Shown: positions 34,901-47,382 of the stretch, in pieces
How the letters are laid out: each line of letters begins with the position of its first letter
Numbering within the stretch: position 1 is the stretch's first letter
NCBI GenBank assembly: GCA_034008185.1
Contig: CM067081.1
Coordinates: forward strand, 83,162,765 to 83,226,764
From: Gorsachius magnificus
Taxonomy: Eukaryota > Chordata > Aves > Pelecaniformes > Ardeidae
DNA length: 64,000 nt
Reading direction: 5' to 3'
Made by a program: the position numbers and the translations under genes
The notes under the pieces: model-generated
The model's database searches: none
Told to the model about the DNA's origin: nothing
What the model saw: the letters and a program-made list of their open reading frames with translations, nothing else

Positions 34901-37900
34901 GTAAGAAGCATTTGAAAACCCTTTAAACAGTGCCATATGTGTGCAAAGGTATTGGTTATTACAGGACTGAGGAACAAACTTTTCAGCTGATACAAGCACA
35001 CATGAATGATACCTTTTCACAGTCTCATTTTAGCAATCTTTGGTCCTTCTGAAAAAAACCACCATATAATACAAATAACGTCAATACCCACAATTGTCTT
35101 CAGTCCTCTATCAGACAAGGCATTTATTCTGCTAACCACAGACTCCTTTTAATTCCTAAAAAATGCAGATCTGGACAGATCTGAAGGCAACGCAGTCATG
35201 TACAATAGCTGTCATTCTTTAGCAATTTATGGTCAGTCTTTGTAAACCTTTGTGACAGGTTTCAGTTGATTGACAACTTGTGAGCCAGAGCCCCGCAAAC
35301 AGGTTTTAAAGCTCCAGGACAGACCTAATTTCGTCTAATAAGATTAGATGCTGCAGTTTAAGACTGCCCTATGAACAAAAAGCCATCATTTATAGTGGTC
35401 TAGGTACTGTTACGCTCTACAGAGACTGGCAAACTTTCCTGAAGCTCTGGACTGAGGTCAATAATCTCTTAGATCTGTTGAGAGCCTTTATGGTCACAAG
35501 GATCAGTCTGACATCAAGGTCAAGGTTGTTACTGCATCTGGGTAATTTGGTACAGCAGCTCAGCAACAACCTGACAACAGACAGAAAGCACCAGTGCTGG
35601 CAGGGATGATGGTGTTTAATGCTATTCTGTTCAGGCAAGAGCAGGAAAAACCCACAGACCAGGCAGTTCACGTTGAATAAAACAAAGAGGAGAAGGGAGA
35701 AAGATGCCATTTTGAAACCAGTTGGAAATGACTAGCCTTCAAATCCTGGGCTATGTGGTGTTTCTTAAATAATTTTTGGAGAAAGAAAAAAAAAAAGTAC
35801 AATTGGTGGCACTAAACTCATTTAGATATAACCAAATTACTCACTTGTTACAGAGCACAATGAAAAAAATTAAGTCAAATGTTTCAGAGTTCTCTTCAAA
35901 AAGGTGTCCTGTTTCTTCAGTATGTAATAACCTCGTGGCAAACTTTACCTCATTTGTTAATAGAAATCTTCCAAATCTGCTTGAAAAGATTTTAAGCCAT
36001 CAGAACAAAGCTCTTCCTGTTGAAGTGAATCGTATTATTCAGAACAGCTTGCTTGTCCCTCTGCATTTTCAGAATGATCAACAAATTAGAAAACAAAACA
36101 AACCCCATCATTCATCCGGTGCTAATAAAATAATTGCTTAACACAGTTGTGCTCAAGGGTTCAGAGTCCCCAGCAGTCATAGAGTATAAAAAGAAAGGAA
36201 GTGGGAAAGATAACATTGCGGAGGAACTCTAACCCAATAACCCAGACATTCTGCAGGCAGTAAATGCTGAAGTATTATCGTAATTGACATCACGAATGCT
36301 CCAAGCTAAATATATTGATTGCCAAGGTCAGCATTTTAGGCAGCAACAGCAGACGTCCTCATCCATTAGCCCTGAAATATTGATTTCAGTCAGGAAAATA
36401 GAAGCCAGAGAAAGGAAAATACTGGAGCAATAAAAAGATCTTTCTCTATCTTTGTCTTCCAGACATGGGAACAGAAACACTGTTCAGGGTATGTCAGCAC
36501 TTATAGGAATGCTGAAGACTCACATGGATTTCCCATTCAACATACATTTGTATTCAAAATGGCTGAAAAAAGACCACTTCAAATGTAGGAACCAGAAAAC
36601 AGACAAGGGTATAGCTTTGGCTTCATCTTGCTTGATAGAGCAGGATGTATCTCAAAACTGCAAGTTTTCTTGTTAATACCATTAGAGAAGGTACAAAGAA
36701 AGTGCTTTGTAAATGAAACCTGGTAAATGCCAAATATAGCAAACACCAACCATTAAGAAAGTCTCCCAAGGCTAGAAACTTCCTTTAAAATTGCTTTCTC
36801 AGTGATTATTGCCTCAGCTTTGTAAGCTGTATTATTTTAATTGAAAAACAGTGTAATTAAACACAATGAACTAGATTTTATAAACCTGAACAGAAGTGAA
36901 ATTTTTTCCCGAACACTTAAACAATTCACAGCATGTATTTTTTTTAAGACAGAAATAATCATCTGTGCCCTCTTTGGCTATGTGTGTGACTAAATGTTGT
37001 TCAATGCTAACTCGTATCACTTGGTGAAACCGTGTTGTAAAAAGGTGCTTTATGAGGATGAGTATAATTATTTTCTAAATCCATATCTAGAAGGCAAAAG
37101 TAAGCACAATTCTCAGAATAACTGACTCTCCAGGGGTATGATCATTTTTTTTCTTTAATAACATTCCTTGCTCTCTGCTAGAAATACTTAACTTTGTGCT
37201 TGCTTTCTGTCACACAGCAAATTTTCAGGAGGAATGTAGCAAGGCTGGAATGAAGCCTCAGCAAACCGATTGCTATATTCCTACGGGTTTAGTGGCCAAA
37301 GGCAGGCGGACAAAGTACACTACGTGCATTTGAACAAATAGCTGGCATCTGCTTGAATAAAGCCATGCAGCAAGGGCTGCAGCAGTCGTCACGACAGCAA
37401 GCAGTGCACCGCTGAAAAGGGATGGTTATATCCCAGGAAACCCAGAACACAGAACAAAATACAGCATAGCTGGAAGCGGAATTGCTGCCTTTTGATTTGA
37501 GGGTATGGTGAGAAAAGGTAGCACATTAAGTGGTTATATAAAATAACACTGAGCTTGACTTGACTATTTTTGGTCCCAGTGTTTATGCCTGTGAACTATC
37601 TGCTGGGACCAGAACAATATACACATTGCAGGTTTTCTTTTTGCTCTAATCCAGTCCCAAAATTAGTCCCACTTCAACATGCTTGTATACCCTTGCATTA
37701 GAGCTTGGAAACTTTCCTTGTAAAGGGAGGTAATAAGTCTTACATTTCTGTTGTCTCTTTCTTCCTGTAAGTTTTCATTATACATTAGCAGACTACACAT
37801 GCACAATGCAGACATAGCTATTTCCTAGAGAAGGCGGCAACAGCTCAGTATGACCACAGCTTGGGCAGCAGCAGAGGGAAGAAATTTTTGCCAAGAACAC

Positions 37901-38110
37901 CAGGAAAAAGTGCCATGGGAACCATTAGGTTTACGCAGGGGAAAACCAGGTCGTTAATGCGAATGACCAATGCAATGAAACACTGAAACATATTCCTTTT
38001 TCGGTTTATTCCCTTGGGAAAGCGGAGTGAAGCCACTCCCTTAGACTTGCATAAGCAGTTCTAGAGCTCTCGATCTATCTGTATCCGTCCTAAGAACGTA
38101 CTTATTTAGA

Positions 38111-38132
38111 GAGAAGGAGGGAGGGAGGGGGA
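38111..38132 (+). repeat. G-rich purine tract
   Basis: AAGGAGGGAGGGAGGGGGAA contains G runs of 2, 3, 3 and 5 separated by single A residues. This is an imperfect quadruplex motif and a triplex-capable purine mirror tract. It lies 40-500 bp from a CpG-enriched patch. Confidence 0.55.
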
Positions 38133-38169
38133 AGCAGAGGAAGCATTACTAAATCCTCTTTTTTCAGAG

Positions 38170-38600
38170 GACATCAAGCTTCGACATAACGGTGGAAAGC
38201 GGATAAATTGAAGATGCTGCCTAGCAGGATGGGCACAAGCAGCTCAGCGGCTGCTTTACCTGAGCTGCAAGGCAGCCAGCTGCAGGGCAGGCACGGTCTG
38301 TGCAGTCCCGACGCCGACACATCCAGCTAGCTTAGAGCAGGGGTGGAAAACCCACACAGCTGCGCTCATTTATGCGCCCAGGTCCAGTTGCAGCTGGCAG
38401 CAAGTTGCGATGCCTGGTGTGGTTCAGAGGTATGGCTGTGGTGGGAGAGAGAAGGGGAGCTCTGCCTGCAGGGAGAGTTACAACAGTGCTTTGGCCTGGG
38501 AGGTGAGAGTAAGGACCAGACTGAGATAGCCTTGTTTTACCCTTCCTCAAGGCCAGATCCCATGCGCGGTCCCTGGAGACCAGCGCCCGCATTATCAGAA
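38170..38600. promoter_or_regulatory. CpG-enriched patch
   Basis: By eye, at least 15 CpGs fall in about 430 bp (for example CCCGACGCCGACAC near 38307, TGCGCCCAGG near 38372, CATGCGCGGTCC near 38561) in a window where CpG is otherwise rare. It is too sparse for a classic island, but could be a small regulatory element, an island shore or a recent insertion. It contains a donor-like CTCAG|GTAAAGC on the minus strand. No TATA box or gene is visible. Confidence 0.25.
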
Positions 38601-41600
38601 CCTGATCTAAAGAGGAGGGAGATTAAGGGGACCTTTCATTTCAACAGTCTTTAGGACAGGCTTGTCCCAAGAAAAGATGTTTTTCTCTGGTCCTTACTAC
38701 TCGCAATCTATCCACTGGTTCTCAGCAGTGAGACAACTACCGACTGCTCTGGCTAAAAACCAGCCTCACCCATGGAATAGTGGTGATTTTTCAAAACTGA
38801 TTTTTAAGGAGGAATTTGAAAATAAAGAGCAACAGACCAATAATTAAAAGTGGGATGGCTACCTTACATCACTCCTCCCTAACATGAGCAAACCAAAAGG
38901 AGTAAAGAAAACTGGCCAACCGCTATAGCGGGCCTACACGTTAAACCCAAAAGAGAAGGACCTCGATATATGATGCTACAGTCATTTGTATTATTATGTA
39001 ATCTCCATTAGGCATTGATTGCCAACACAACTGGCAGGACTCTGTACAAAGGATGGCTGCTTGTACATAGGGTCAGTAGTTCCTGTCTTCCCTTCTCTCC
39101 AGTGCTCTTAGATGAGCTAAAGCTATCCGAATTTATTGTTGGTTCCACTTTTATACTATCATGGGCCAAATAATCCTGTGAAATCATCCAAACTGCTCTC
39201 ACAGCAGTTTTACAGCAGACTCTCAGATGACTTGGCTTATACTTTCTAAATGTATGTCTTCATACAGGAGAGCAAAATTTCATCCACTGTACAGAAATTC
39301 AAATTACCAACAGACAGAAACTAGCTGCCCTCTCTTACTAATTTATCTGTAAACATCAGGTTTATCAGTCCAGCTTGGGTAGAAAAAAAAAAAATCTTAC
39401 AAGACAATTCATGAGTTCTTCTTTGCCTTCAGAAAAATTTTAAGAGAATTTTTAACCGCTTCTCATTTCTTAGAGAGGCACTCTAGGTAAACAACACAAC
39501 CATCAGCAGTATTTGCAAGTGAAACAAGTAACAAATGATTAAACATTTAAAGCCTTTAAATTGGAGCAATTTCCTTCAACAGGAGAGAACATTCACTTCC
39601 CTGGAGCAACTGGCTTAAACAGAAAGCTCAACGTTACCAGTATTATAAATTTTTTCTACCTCTGACTGACTGCAAGGTAACTAGAATTAGTGGAGCCCAT
39701 AGCCCAGTTGCATCAGGTACATATTAAACCAAACTTTCAAGGACTGAAATATAAAAAATGATTAATTTTTTGCACACCACAGCAGGCTGAAAATCCCAGA
39801 AATCTTGTCTCTACTACCCAGCAGAGTCCTGGCCGGCTGAAGTCTCACAGAGGCGTACGACTGTTTTGTCCTCTTACTCTCACATCCTGCTCTAAACCAA
39901 ATGTTACCCAACAATGTAAAACACTTTTGTACATAAAAAAATAGGAAAAAATTACTTGAAACACAGTGAATGACAAATATTGCAACTGAATGAAATTAAA
40001 ATCTAACATGCAGCCTACGCAGCTGCAGGTTGGTCTGCTCCTGGGGTGGACTGGGAAGAACATCCTTTGAGAAAGACTCAAGGACAAGTCAAGGACGCTT
40101 GAGGAATACACAAGTACTGGGGGAAGGAGCTGTGCAGAAAGCACTCCTCGTAACCATAGATTTAGCTCTTTAGAGTTACAAATAAGAGAAAAATATATTC
40201 TAGGCTGGGCTCCTGCCCGTGAGAAGAGACATATTTTTTGTCAGTCCTTGCACAGAGCTAGATTTTTATGTTAGCAGTCGTGTATAATGCACATCCTCTA
40301 TAAATATTAGGAAATTCTAGGTCTTTTTGACAGTCATTATGGACATCAACCTCTCATTTCTGGTTTAGAAAAATGCTAAGCACATATTTAAAAAATAACG
40401 CATATGACTTGGTAATTAAACCAACATTTTTTCAGACATACATACCACAAACACACCATGACTGCAAATTCAAATGCATTTACACCAGTTACTATATAGA
40501 TACGGATATTGATTCCCAAACTCTCATTCCCTAGGCCAGACTCTGTTGAGGCTAAAAAGACTATGTCAATATATGGGGAAAGTTTAACCCAAATCTTTTA
40601 AAGGACCAGCCCGCACTGTGACAGCACCTAAAGAACAATCTAATCATAACCATGCCGTTATTCATGGAAAACGGACAGCCCTTTCCTGCCATCAAATGTG
40701 AAAAACCACTGTAGATGCAGCCTGACAAGTTCTCTCCCCTTGTGCGAAAGTGTCATCTGTCAGCCAGATCTAGGAGCACCTGAACACTGAGTATTGGCGT
40801 CTAGTACCGCTTTCACAGATAAAACAGAACAGGAATTGAAAAAAGAAAAACCCCAAACAAAACAGAAAAGGTACTTGAAGTGTCAGAAGACAATTCATGT
40901 CTAGCCACAGGAATTTTTCTGCTGACCCCCTCAGATTGACCTAAATAATTTATTTCCACAAGTATAATGTCACTGCATATCAAACACATAACTATGGCTG
41001 CAGGAACCTGGCCAATTCTTTCCACATTGCCCTTTTGCATCAGTCCCATTGGCTTTCCAGCACATCAGGTCTCTAGTGCAGGAGATGAGTATTTGTGCAT
41101 TTACCCTGCGCCTTTGTCCACCCTCCCTGACAAACTGGGATCTCACGGTCTCTGGGTGTATTTATGTTTGCTAATCCATTCTGGATTGCCTCTCTTTTGT
41201 TTTACAGCTCAATATGATACTCCTGTTGAAACTGGATTAGTAGGAAAACGCCTTTTGCAAAGGAATTCAAAAATTCCAGTCTTTATTCTTTAGAAAATGA
41301 GAAAACCACAGAAACAAAGACATAGACTATATCCTACTAGGGGTTTTATGGTACAATATTGATCTATAAATTCATGTTTCCTTGTGTCAAATTTGTAAAA
41401 AATAGCAATTAATATTTTGTTAGCATATATATATCTACACTATAGATACTTGCACAGAAATAGTGTCAAATTGTGATCTGTCCCCACATAAAATTGTGAC
41501 AGCTTGTATGACACACTAGGAAGATATTTTAATATCAACAACATAAGCTATAGTACCTGACCCAGAATCTAAATGGAATGACTCCCTATGATTTATCTGG

Positions 41601-44600
41601 CCCTTACGTTGGACTTAAACCCAGCTGACTAGCAGTCAAATAACTACACTGTTATTATAGAGTATATTTTTGATGACTGCTATCTTAAATTGATATTGGA
41701 AAAAAAAAAAACCAAAACCACTGAAGCCACATACCAAAATAGATAGTAGTCAATACAGTATGTTAATCCCATGCTGGCAAAACAAAACAGCTCCAGTGTA
41801 ACCAGGTGAGTTTAAAACATATTCATATGAAAGGGTGGTTATTTTTTATCCATTATAATATAAATACAGATGATACACATCTGGTCACAACGTTTTATGT
41901 AGCCTTTGCAGTAGCACTAGTATTGAGCTCTGGTCATTTTGCTATTCTTCCAGATAAAATAATTTTCTTTTTATTTCCATTTTCCTTCTGCATATGAGAT
42001 TCTGGAACATGGGCTTCCTCTGCTCTGAAGAGTGCTGCTGGCAAAATGCCCTCTCTCCAGGTTTGCTTCTGAACACCTGCAATTCAAGTTATAACAAACT
42101 GCACCTACCAATTCACCAGGACCCTCACAGTTCCAGGAATCTCAGCAGAAAGAAGACAGGGGAAATATTTTAAGAAACTGGAGAAGAAAAGCAAAACGAC
42201 CTGCAGAGATAGCAAGGCTCAGGGCAAGATGTGACAAAGGTCTCAAGCACTGTGATAATGAATAGCCCAGCACCTCACACTCAGGAGCACCCCAGGAGCA
42301 GCAGCCTCTTGCCTTGAGTCAGATGTTTATTGTTTGACACAACATGAGGTACCTGGGAACGTGACTCAGCTGTGAAGATTGTGTTAACACGTTTTAATTA
42401 GATTTTCTTTTTCAAAACAACTTCTTCGCATGCTGGTGCAAGGAAAAGATAAAGCTGTCTTTTTTTTCTAAAAGACTGAAAGCATATCTCTCCTGGAAAG
42501 GCATGAAATTCAGTATTTCTGAACATCACAAATGAGCTACATCTCTATACTAATTAAGTGGGAAGCCCTCAGCGCAAGATTACAGCATCAGTCTTGTTCT
42601 TGTTCTCTGATGTCGCCTACTCAGCTGCAGGGTTAGAAGAGGGGCTTGCAAACCCAGGCCATGCACAACATGCCTGCTAGCACCCCACAGTCCTCCCTAC
42701 TTGGAGGTGTCAGCCATGGCCGTGCTTGTGGCAATTTGCTACCTGCCAGAGCTAGAAGCCAGTAACTAACAACTGAAAGCCAGCAAATAAAGCTTTGCGG
42801 GGCTATTTATTGCTGTGCTGAATGAGATGGCCGGCACAGCCTCTCCACCATGGGGCAAAATGAGAGAGGATATTGGTGGAGGTCAGGGATCGTCGTGGAG
42901 ATTTGAAGATCATACAGTGCATGAAGCTATGAAAGAGGTGTAAGTCACCTCTAAGTCTGAAACATACTGAACTGCTTTGAATTAAGGACTACGTAAATAA
43001 ATACTATTATCAGGAAGTCATTTTTTTAACTGATTTTAAGTTTCTTTGAGAGAAAAAAAAATGTTTTTGCAAACAGATGGTAATGAACTCCATTTTAAGC
43101 AACAGCTTAATTCACTGCTTCAGACTCTGACCTCCTAACTCATATGGTCTAGTCAGTCCACAGCAGAAACGCTGTGCCTGCAGGCTCCTGCAGTCCAGAG
43201 CAGTAAGGTGATTTAAGTAAATCCTCTGCCTGGCCCAACTTACCATGCATTGGTCCAGTCTGCAGAACGTCCCTGGTATATGTAAACCAGATTCCTTTCA
43301 GAAGAAATTGAACCAGAACTTCTACTCCAGATATTTATTCCTATGTAGGTTACTGCTACCCCTGATGGGGACACTGAGGTCTGAACCAAGAAGTAAGCCA
43401 TAGCACCACTAGGTCTTGCAGCATTTATCAAACTTGTACAGGCCTAAGAAAAGTCTCAAACCATCAGGACCCTCCTGCAATGGCTCCCACACTGCATAAA
43501 GGACTAAGTGCTCCATGTGCTTCCTATTTGCTGATGACTGGCAGTCCTGAAGTCATCTTTGCTGCTCTTTCTCTCCCCTAGAATTAATGTGGCTGTCTAC
43601 CTAATATATCTTCTCTTGCCCTCTCCCCCCCACTTTGCTGAACCTCTTTGTTTCTCCTAATGTTTTTATTATCCCCCTTTCTTTCGCTTTCTTCTACAAT
43701 AATGGCAATGACAAGTTTCAGCGTCTCAAAAATCCAAGCACAGCCTAAGCCCAAGCTCCATTGTAAATCTGCCCTGTAAGCGCACTGAGAGTTCCTTGAG
43801 CAGCTGCACAAGCCCGTGCCAGACCCAGAAGGCTGTTAAGCTCACTGCGGGCTGCAAGAGGATTGGCAATCCATGCCATAATAAATTAGGTGATACAGCA
43901 GTGCTCCTAAACCCCTGTTACACCACTTATCCCCTACCCACCACAGCGGGCAGAGGACTTCCATTCCTAGTTTTGGCATACAGACGCATGCGTCCCGTAC
44001 CCTGACTCACTTCTATGGCACCGCATCCCTTGCTAGCACAGAGATTGCTGTTCCTTGCCAGCAGTCTGCTCTTAAACTTGAGGGCAGCTCAGAAAGGGCT
44101 TCTGAGCCATTGCTTCTTACAAATCTCTCTTAAAGAGGCAGCAGATTTTGAGGAAAAAGAAGATTCTGAAATAATTTGGATCAACAACAGGTTAGGAGTA
44201 TGTCAGCAGCACAGATAAAAAGAGAATCAGGTCTCCCAGGTAGCAGTTTCTAAAAAGTAATTAATTTTATTCAGGAGAGTCAATTCAGGAGAGTCAAGAA
44301 AATTCATGAGAATTTGTCCTTATGGCACAGGAGGTTAAAAGAGAAAAGACACCTGTCTTATTAAATTTTAATCTCCAGAGGCAGTTTGCAAAATAATTAC
44401 TTATACAAATACATTAATCAGGAGAGTTCTGTGTCTTCTTTGACTTCACATGATCATTCTCATGTGTCAAAAATGTCTTTTCTTTTTTTTCCCACAAATA
44501 CAGAACCATTGGCAGTATGCATAAATTCTTCTACTAGAGATAACAAGACCTCAGAAGTGGAGAAAAGATGGGCAAGTGAAATGAAATAGCCAAGAGTATT

Positions 44601-45183
44601 CACATTGGTCATGCTGGCTCTCATATAAATTTACCCATCCTTTTGGCAACAGATTTAAAAATTGAAACTTGAAGGCATCTAGCAATATCTAGTACTTATC
44701 TAAGCTAAAAAAAACAGCAGCAGAAAGCATAATCTCTCCTCCTCTTTCTTCAGATTAATCCAATTTATTGCATCCTCTCATAGATAAGTAACAGCTAAGG
44801 TGCAGCTAGTTGTCCTTAATAAATCTGTTCTTATGGTTTTGGCTAGGAAAATTGATCGGGCCAGACCTGAGACTTGTTTTGTTTCCCCTGAGAGCAAGTG
44901 AGGATAAAGATTTTTTCTCATGTTTTGTGGGAATGGCTAGGTTGGGATTTCCAGCCCGTGCCAGGTCCCCTTTGCAACCCCCCCAGCACTGCTCCCCTTT
45001 TCCAGTGCCCGCTCCCCTCCTGTAGCCCTGGCTGGACGTCCTGGGGCTGCTGCTGTTGCATCCCCTCCTGGGGGCAGGCAGGGGCTGCAGGGCTGCTCAT
45101 ACACACAGGCTGTTCCTAATTAGCCATTACACCCTAATGGGGAGGCAATGAAAGCCTTCATTGACTCCTCCTGGATGGTGCTG

Positions 45184-45764
45184 ACAGTGAGAGGAGGGAG
45201 GTTAAGGGTCTACCCTGGGAGGGCATGCAGAGCACCCAGGCCTTTGAAGGTGTCCTTTTTGGTTACTGCTTGCCTTTATTAAGTATCAAGCTAAATAGAG
45301 TAATAAAAGGAATAATAATAATAATAATAGTGGAATAAGAATGGAGTAAGAATAAGAAGAATAAACAGTAGATGACTTGACTTCATGGGCTAAAGCAAAG
45401 AGCAGGTCTTAAAAATGCCACCCCTTTCATACTGACCCCCACGGCTGCCTCAGTCCCCTCTAGATCTTCCCCCCAGGTGCCCTGTGTTGCTTTATGGCAC
45501 CTGGTCCCGTTCCGGGGCTGAGCCCAGGCTCCTGCAGGCTGCTTCGCTTGGCCCTTTGCCTCTGGGTTCGGCATGGGGCTGTTCCCAGCCCCAGCACACC
45601 TGCAGCTGCCCTGCGTGATGCTCCAGCTTTCCCCAGCCAAAGTAATAATTGCCACAACTTGTTTTGCCAACAATTCTTGTTTCATTTCCACAACTTCATC
45701 CACTTGATGGAAGACAGGGATGATCATTGCTAATGTTAACATCTCATGGGGGCCTAATGTTACA
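45184..45764 (-). mobile_element. possible solo LTR of an endogenous retrovirus
   Basis: On the minus strand the block starts TGTAACATTAGGCC at 45764. About 470 bp further on it carries a TATTTAG box, a short GCTTGATAC spacer and AATAAA (near 45280-45300), followed by about 100 bp that could be R-U5, ending in CA near 45184. The compact TATTTA-spacer-AATAAA order resembles the U3/R junction of avian alpharetroviral LTRs. An (AAT)n run sits just upstream of the TATA-like box. No exact target-site duplication was found, and the 3' limit is uncertain. No internal retroviral genes are present. Confidence 0.33.
45311..45329. repeat. (AAT)6 microsatellite
   Basis: Six AAT units, followed by degenerate GGAATAAGAATGG-type units to about 45365. 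It lies inside the LTR-like block. Confidence 0.85.
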
Positions 45765-46639
45765 AACCTCCCCTTACACGTAATGTTACACTTCGACGAC
45801 AGTCCTTAGATGAATAATGAAAATTTAACCAAGTAAAGGAATTACAAGATCAGGCCCATAGTGAGTTTTATAAACACAGTAAATGCCTGAAATTTTCTAC
45901 ATCGAGTCTTCTGTTATTTTTTACTGTGGAAATACTGAGATCGTGTGAGCCAGGGCAAACACAGGTCACAAAGATTAATATACAGATTTATCATGTCTAT
46001 AGTATACAAATGTACGTTCTGGATGGCCCAAGAAATAATGAAACCTAAGACGAAAGTACTCACAATAAGAGAATTTTGATACTTTAAACAGCTCTGCTTT
46101 GTTTTATAATGTTCCATTACCTCACAAATAATGTAGCTGTCATAACAAATAGTAACTGTGACAGATACTAAGAAAAGCTGGATGGCATGCAAGACTGCGG
46201 ATACAGCCCCAGTGTTCAGATCTGAATCGACTTTAAACTTAATATTTCTTGGATCGCTCAGCCTTGGCAAGGGCCGCTACAGTATTTCTCAATTTACAAA
46301 TCTAATCTGTATCAAATTGCACATAGTAAAATGTAACACTGCATTGACCTGAGCACAGTTGTTTAAGACCGTATATGGTTTTTACATAGATGAATCTGCG
46401 TGGTTAGGTTTCTAATTGGAAGACTCACCCAGATCTCACAAGCTTCTCAAATACCTTTAAAAAGCAAAAAAAGGAAGAATAAGGTGGCCCACTGTTTGCT
46501 GGTTGGATGCTGTCCATCATATCTGCCATGGGAGCTGTCTGACCTCAGGCTCAGGGCAGCTGCTGTAGGCAGCGTCAGCAGCACTACCGCTTGTTAAGTG
46601 TGTTTAGAGCAGGACCCCATTTTCAGCTGACTAAGATCA
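45765..46639. other. unique non-coding DNA
   Basis: No gene recognised. A minus-strand frame at 45914-46270 (118 codons) is rich in hydrophobic residues and would look like membrane segments, but it lacks any receptor signature such as DRY and has no upstream exon. It is rejected as AT-rich chance sequence. Confidence 0.65.
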
Positions 46640-47382
46640 GAGCATGATAGGCTAAACCAGGCTGGGAGGGACCCATGTCTACCCTCCTGCCCAAAGCAGG
46701 GCCAGCACTGGGGGCAGACCAGGCTGCTCAGGGCTCGGACCAGTGCGGGCTTGAAACCATCCAAGGATGGAGACGGCACACAGCCGCTCAGGGTGACCTG
46801 CTCCACTGCCTTACAGAGAAAGTTTCTCCCTATACTCAGCCTGAACCTCTCTCATTGCAGCTTGTGCCCACTTCTTCTCCCCCTCCGACCCTGCACTGCT
46901 GTGAGGAGCCCAGCTCCATCTCCTCCATGACCCCTTATGGGTCTTGGGGGCTGTTAGGTGCCCCAAAGTCATCCTTTCTCCAGGCTGACCCAGCCCATCT
47001 CCCCTAGCCCCTCCTCATGGGGCAAGTGCTCCAGCCCCACCACCTTGGGGGCCCTCCCCTGAGCTCTCTCCAGTTTGTCCACATCTTCCCTGTGTCAGGT
47101 CGCAAAACTGGACTCAGTATCTACATGTGCTTTGACAAGTGCCGCACAGAATGGGACAACCCCTTCCCTTGATCTTCAAGCCGTACCCCTGATCTCACAG
47201 CTAAGGGAGTTGCTGGCTGCCTTTGCTGCCAGGGCACACTGCAGGCTCACCTTCAGCTAGCTGCCCACCGCCACCACCACCTCAGAGCTTTCTTGCAGAG
47301 CTGCTCCCCAGCCCCTCTGTCCCCTGACAGTGTCCTTGCAGGGGCTCATCCTTCTCAGGTGCCAGGCAAGTATCTGCTTCAA
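46640..47382 (-). mobile_element. CR1 LINE, 5'-truncated, longest copy in window
   Basis: Reverse complement of about 740 bp of CR1. Diagnostic blocks from the 3' end inward are GGCTGGGAGGGACCCATGTC, GCAGACCAGGCTGCTCAGGG, CCATCCAAGGATGGAGACGG, TTTCTCCCTATACTCAGCCT, CTGTGAGGAGCCCAGCTCCA, CCTCCTCATGGGGCAAGTGC, TTTGTCCACATCTTCCCTGT and CTTTGCTGCCAGGGCACACT. These cover the C-terminal end of ORF2 (reverse transcriptase region) plus the 3' UTR. Frameshifts and stops disrupt ORF2. It shares its subfamily features with the copy at 17008-17395 and differs from the plus-strand copy at 51810. Confidence 0.92.

Larger units (their letters stand above)
34901..45183. other. unique non-coding DNA, no gene recognised
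   Basis: About 10 kb without a recognised gene. An open frame at 35776-36141 (121 codons, plus) is K/N/S-rich, as expected of AT-rich random DNA, and has no known domain. A canonical donor (CCAG|GTGAGTTT, 41805) has no convincing acceptor partner. Further items: a purine tract with G runs at 38111-38132, a CpG-enriched patch at 38170-38600, a tandem TCAGGAGAGTCAAT duplication near 44270-44298, and a GC-rich CpG-poor patch at 44960-45110. The minus frame 43240-43431 ends at a donor-like ATG|GTAAGTT but is not recognised. Confidence 0.65.

Noticed and set aside
35776..36141. 121-codon K/N/S-rich frame on the plus strand
   Set aside because: Composition follows the local AT richness; no domain or repeat family recognised, and no flanking splice sites of note.
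43240..43431. Minus-strand 63-codon frame ending at ATG|GTAAGTT, and a faint SINE-like look
   Set aside because: No recognised protein, and the A/B-box resemblance was too weak to name a SINE.
45914..46270. 118-codon hydrophobic frame on the minus strand resembling membrane segments
   Set aside because: Hydrophobicity comes from T-rich codons; it lacks receptor signature residues and any continuation.
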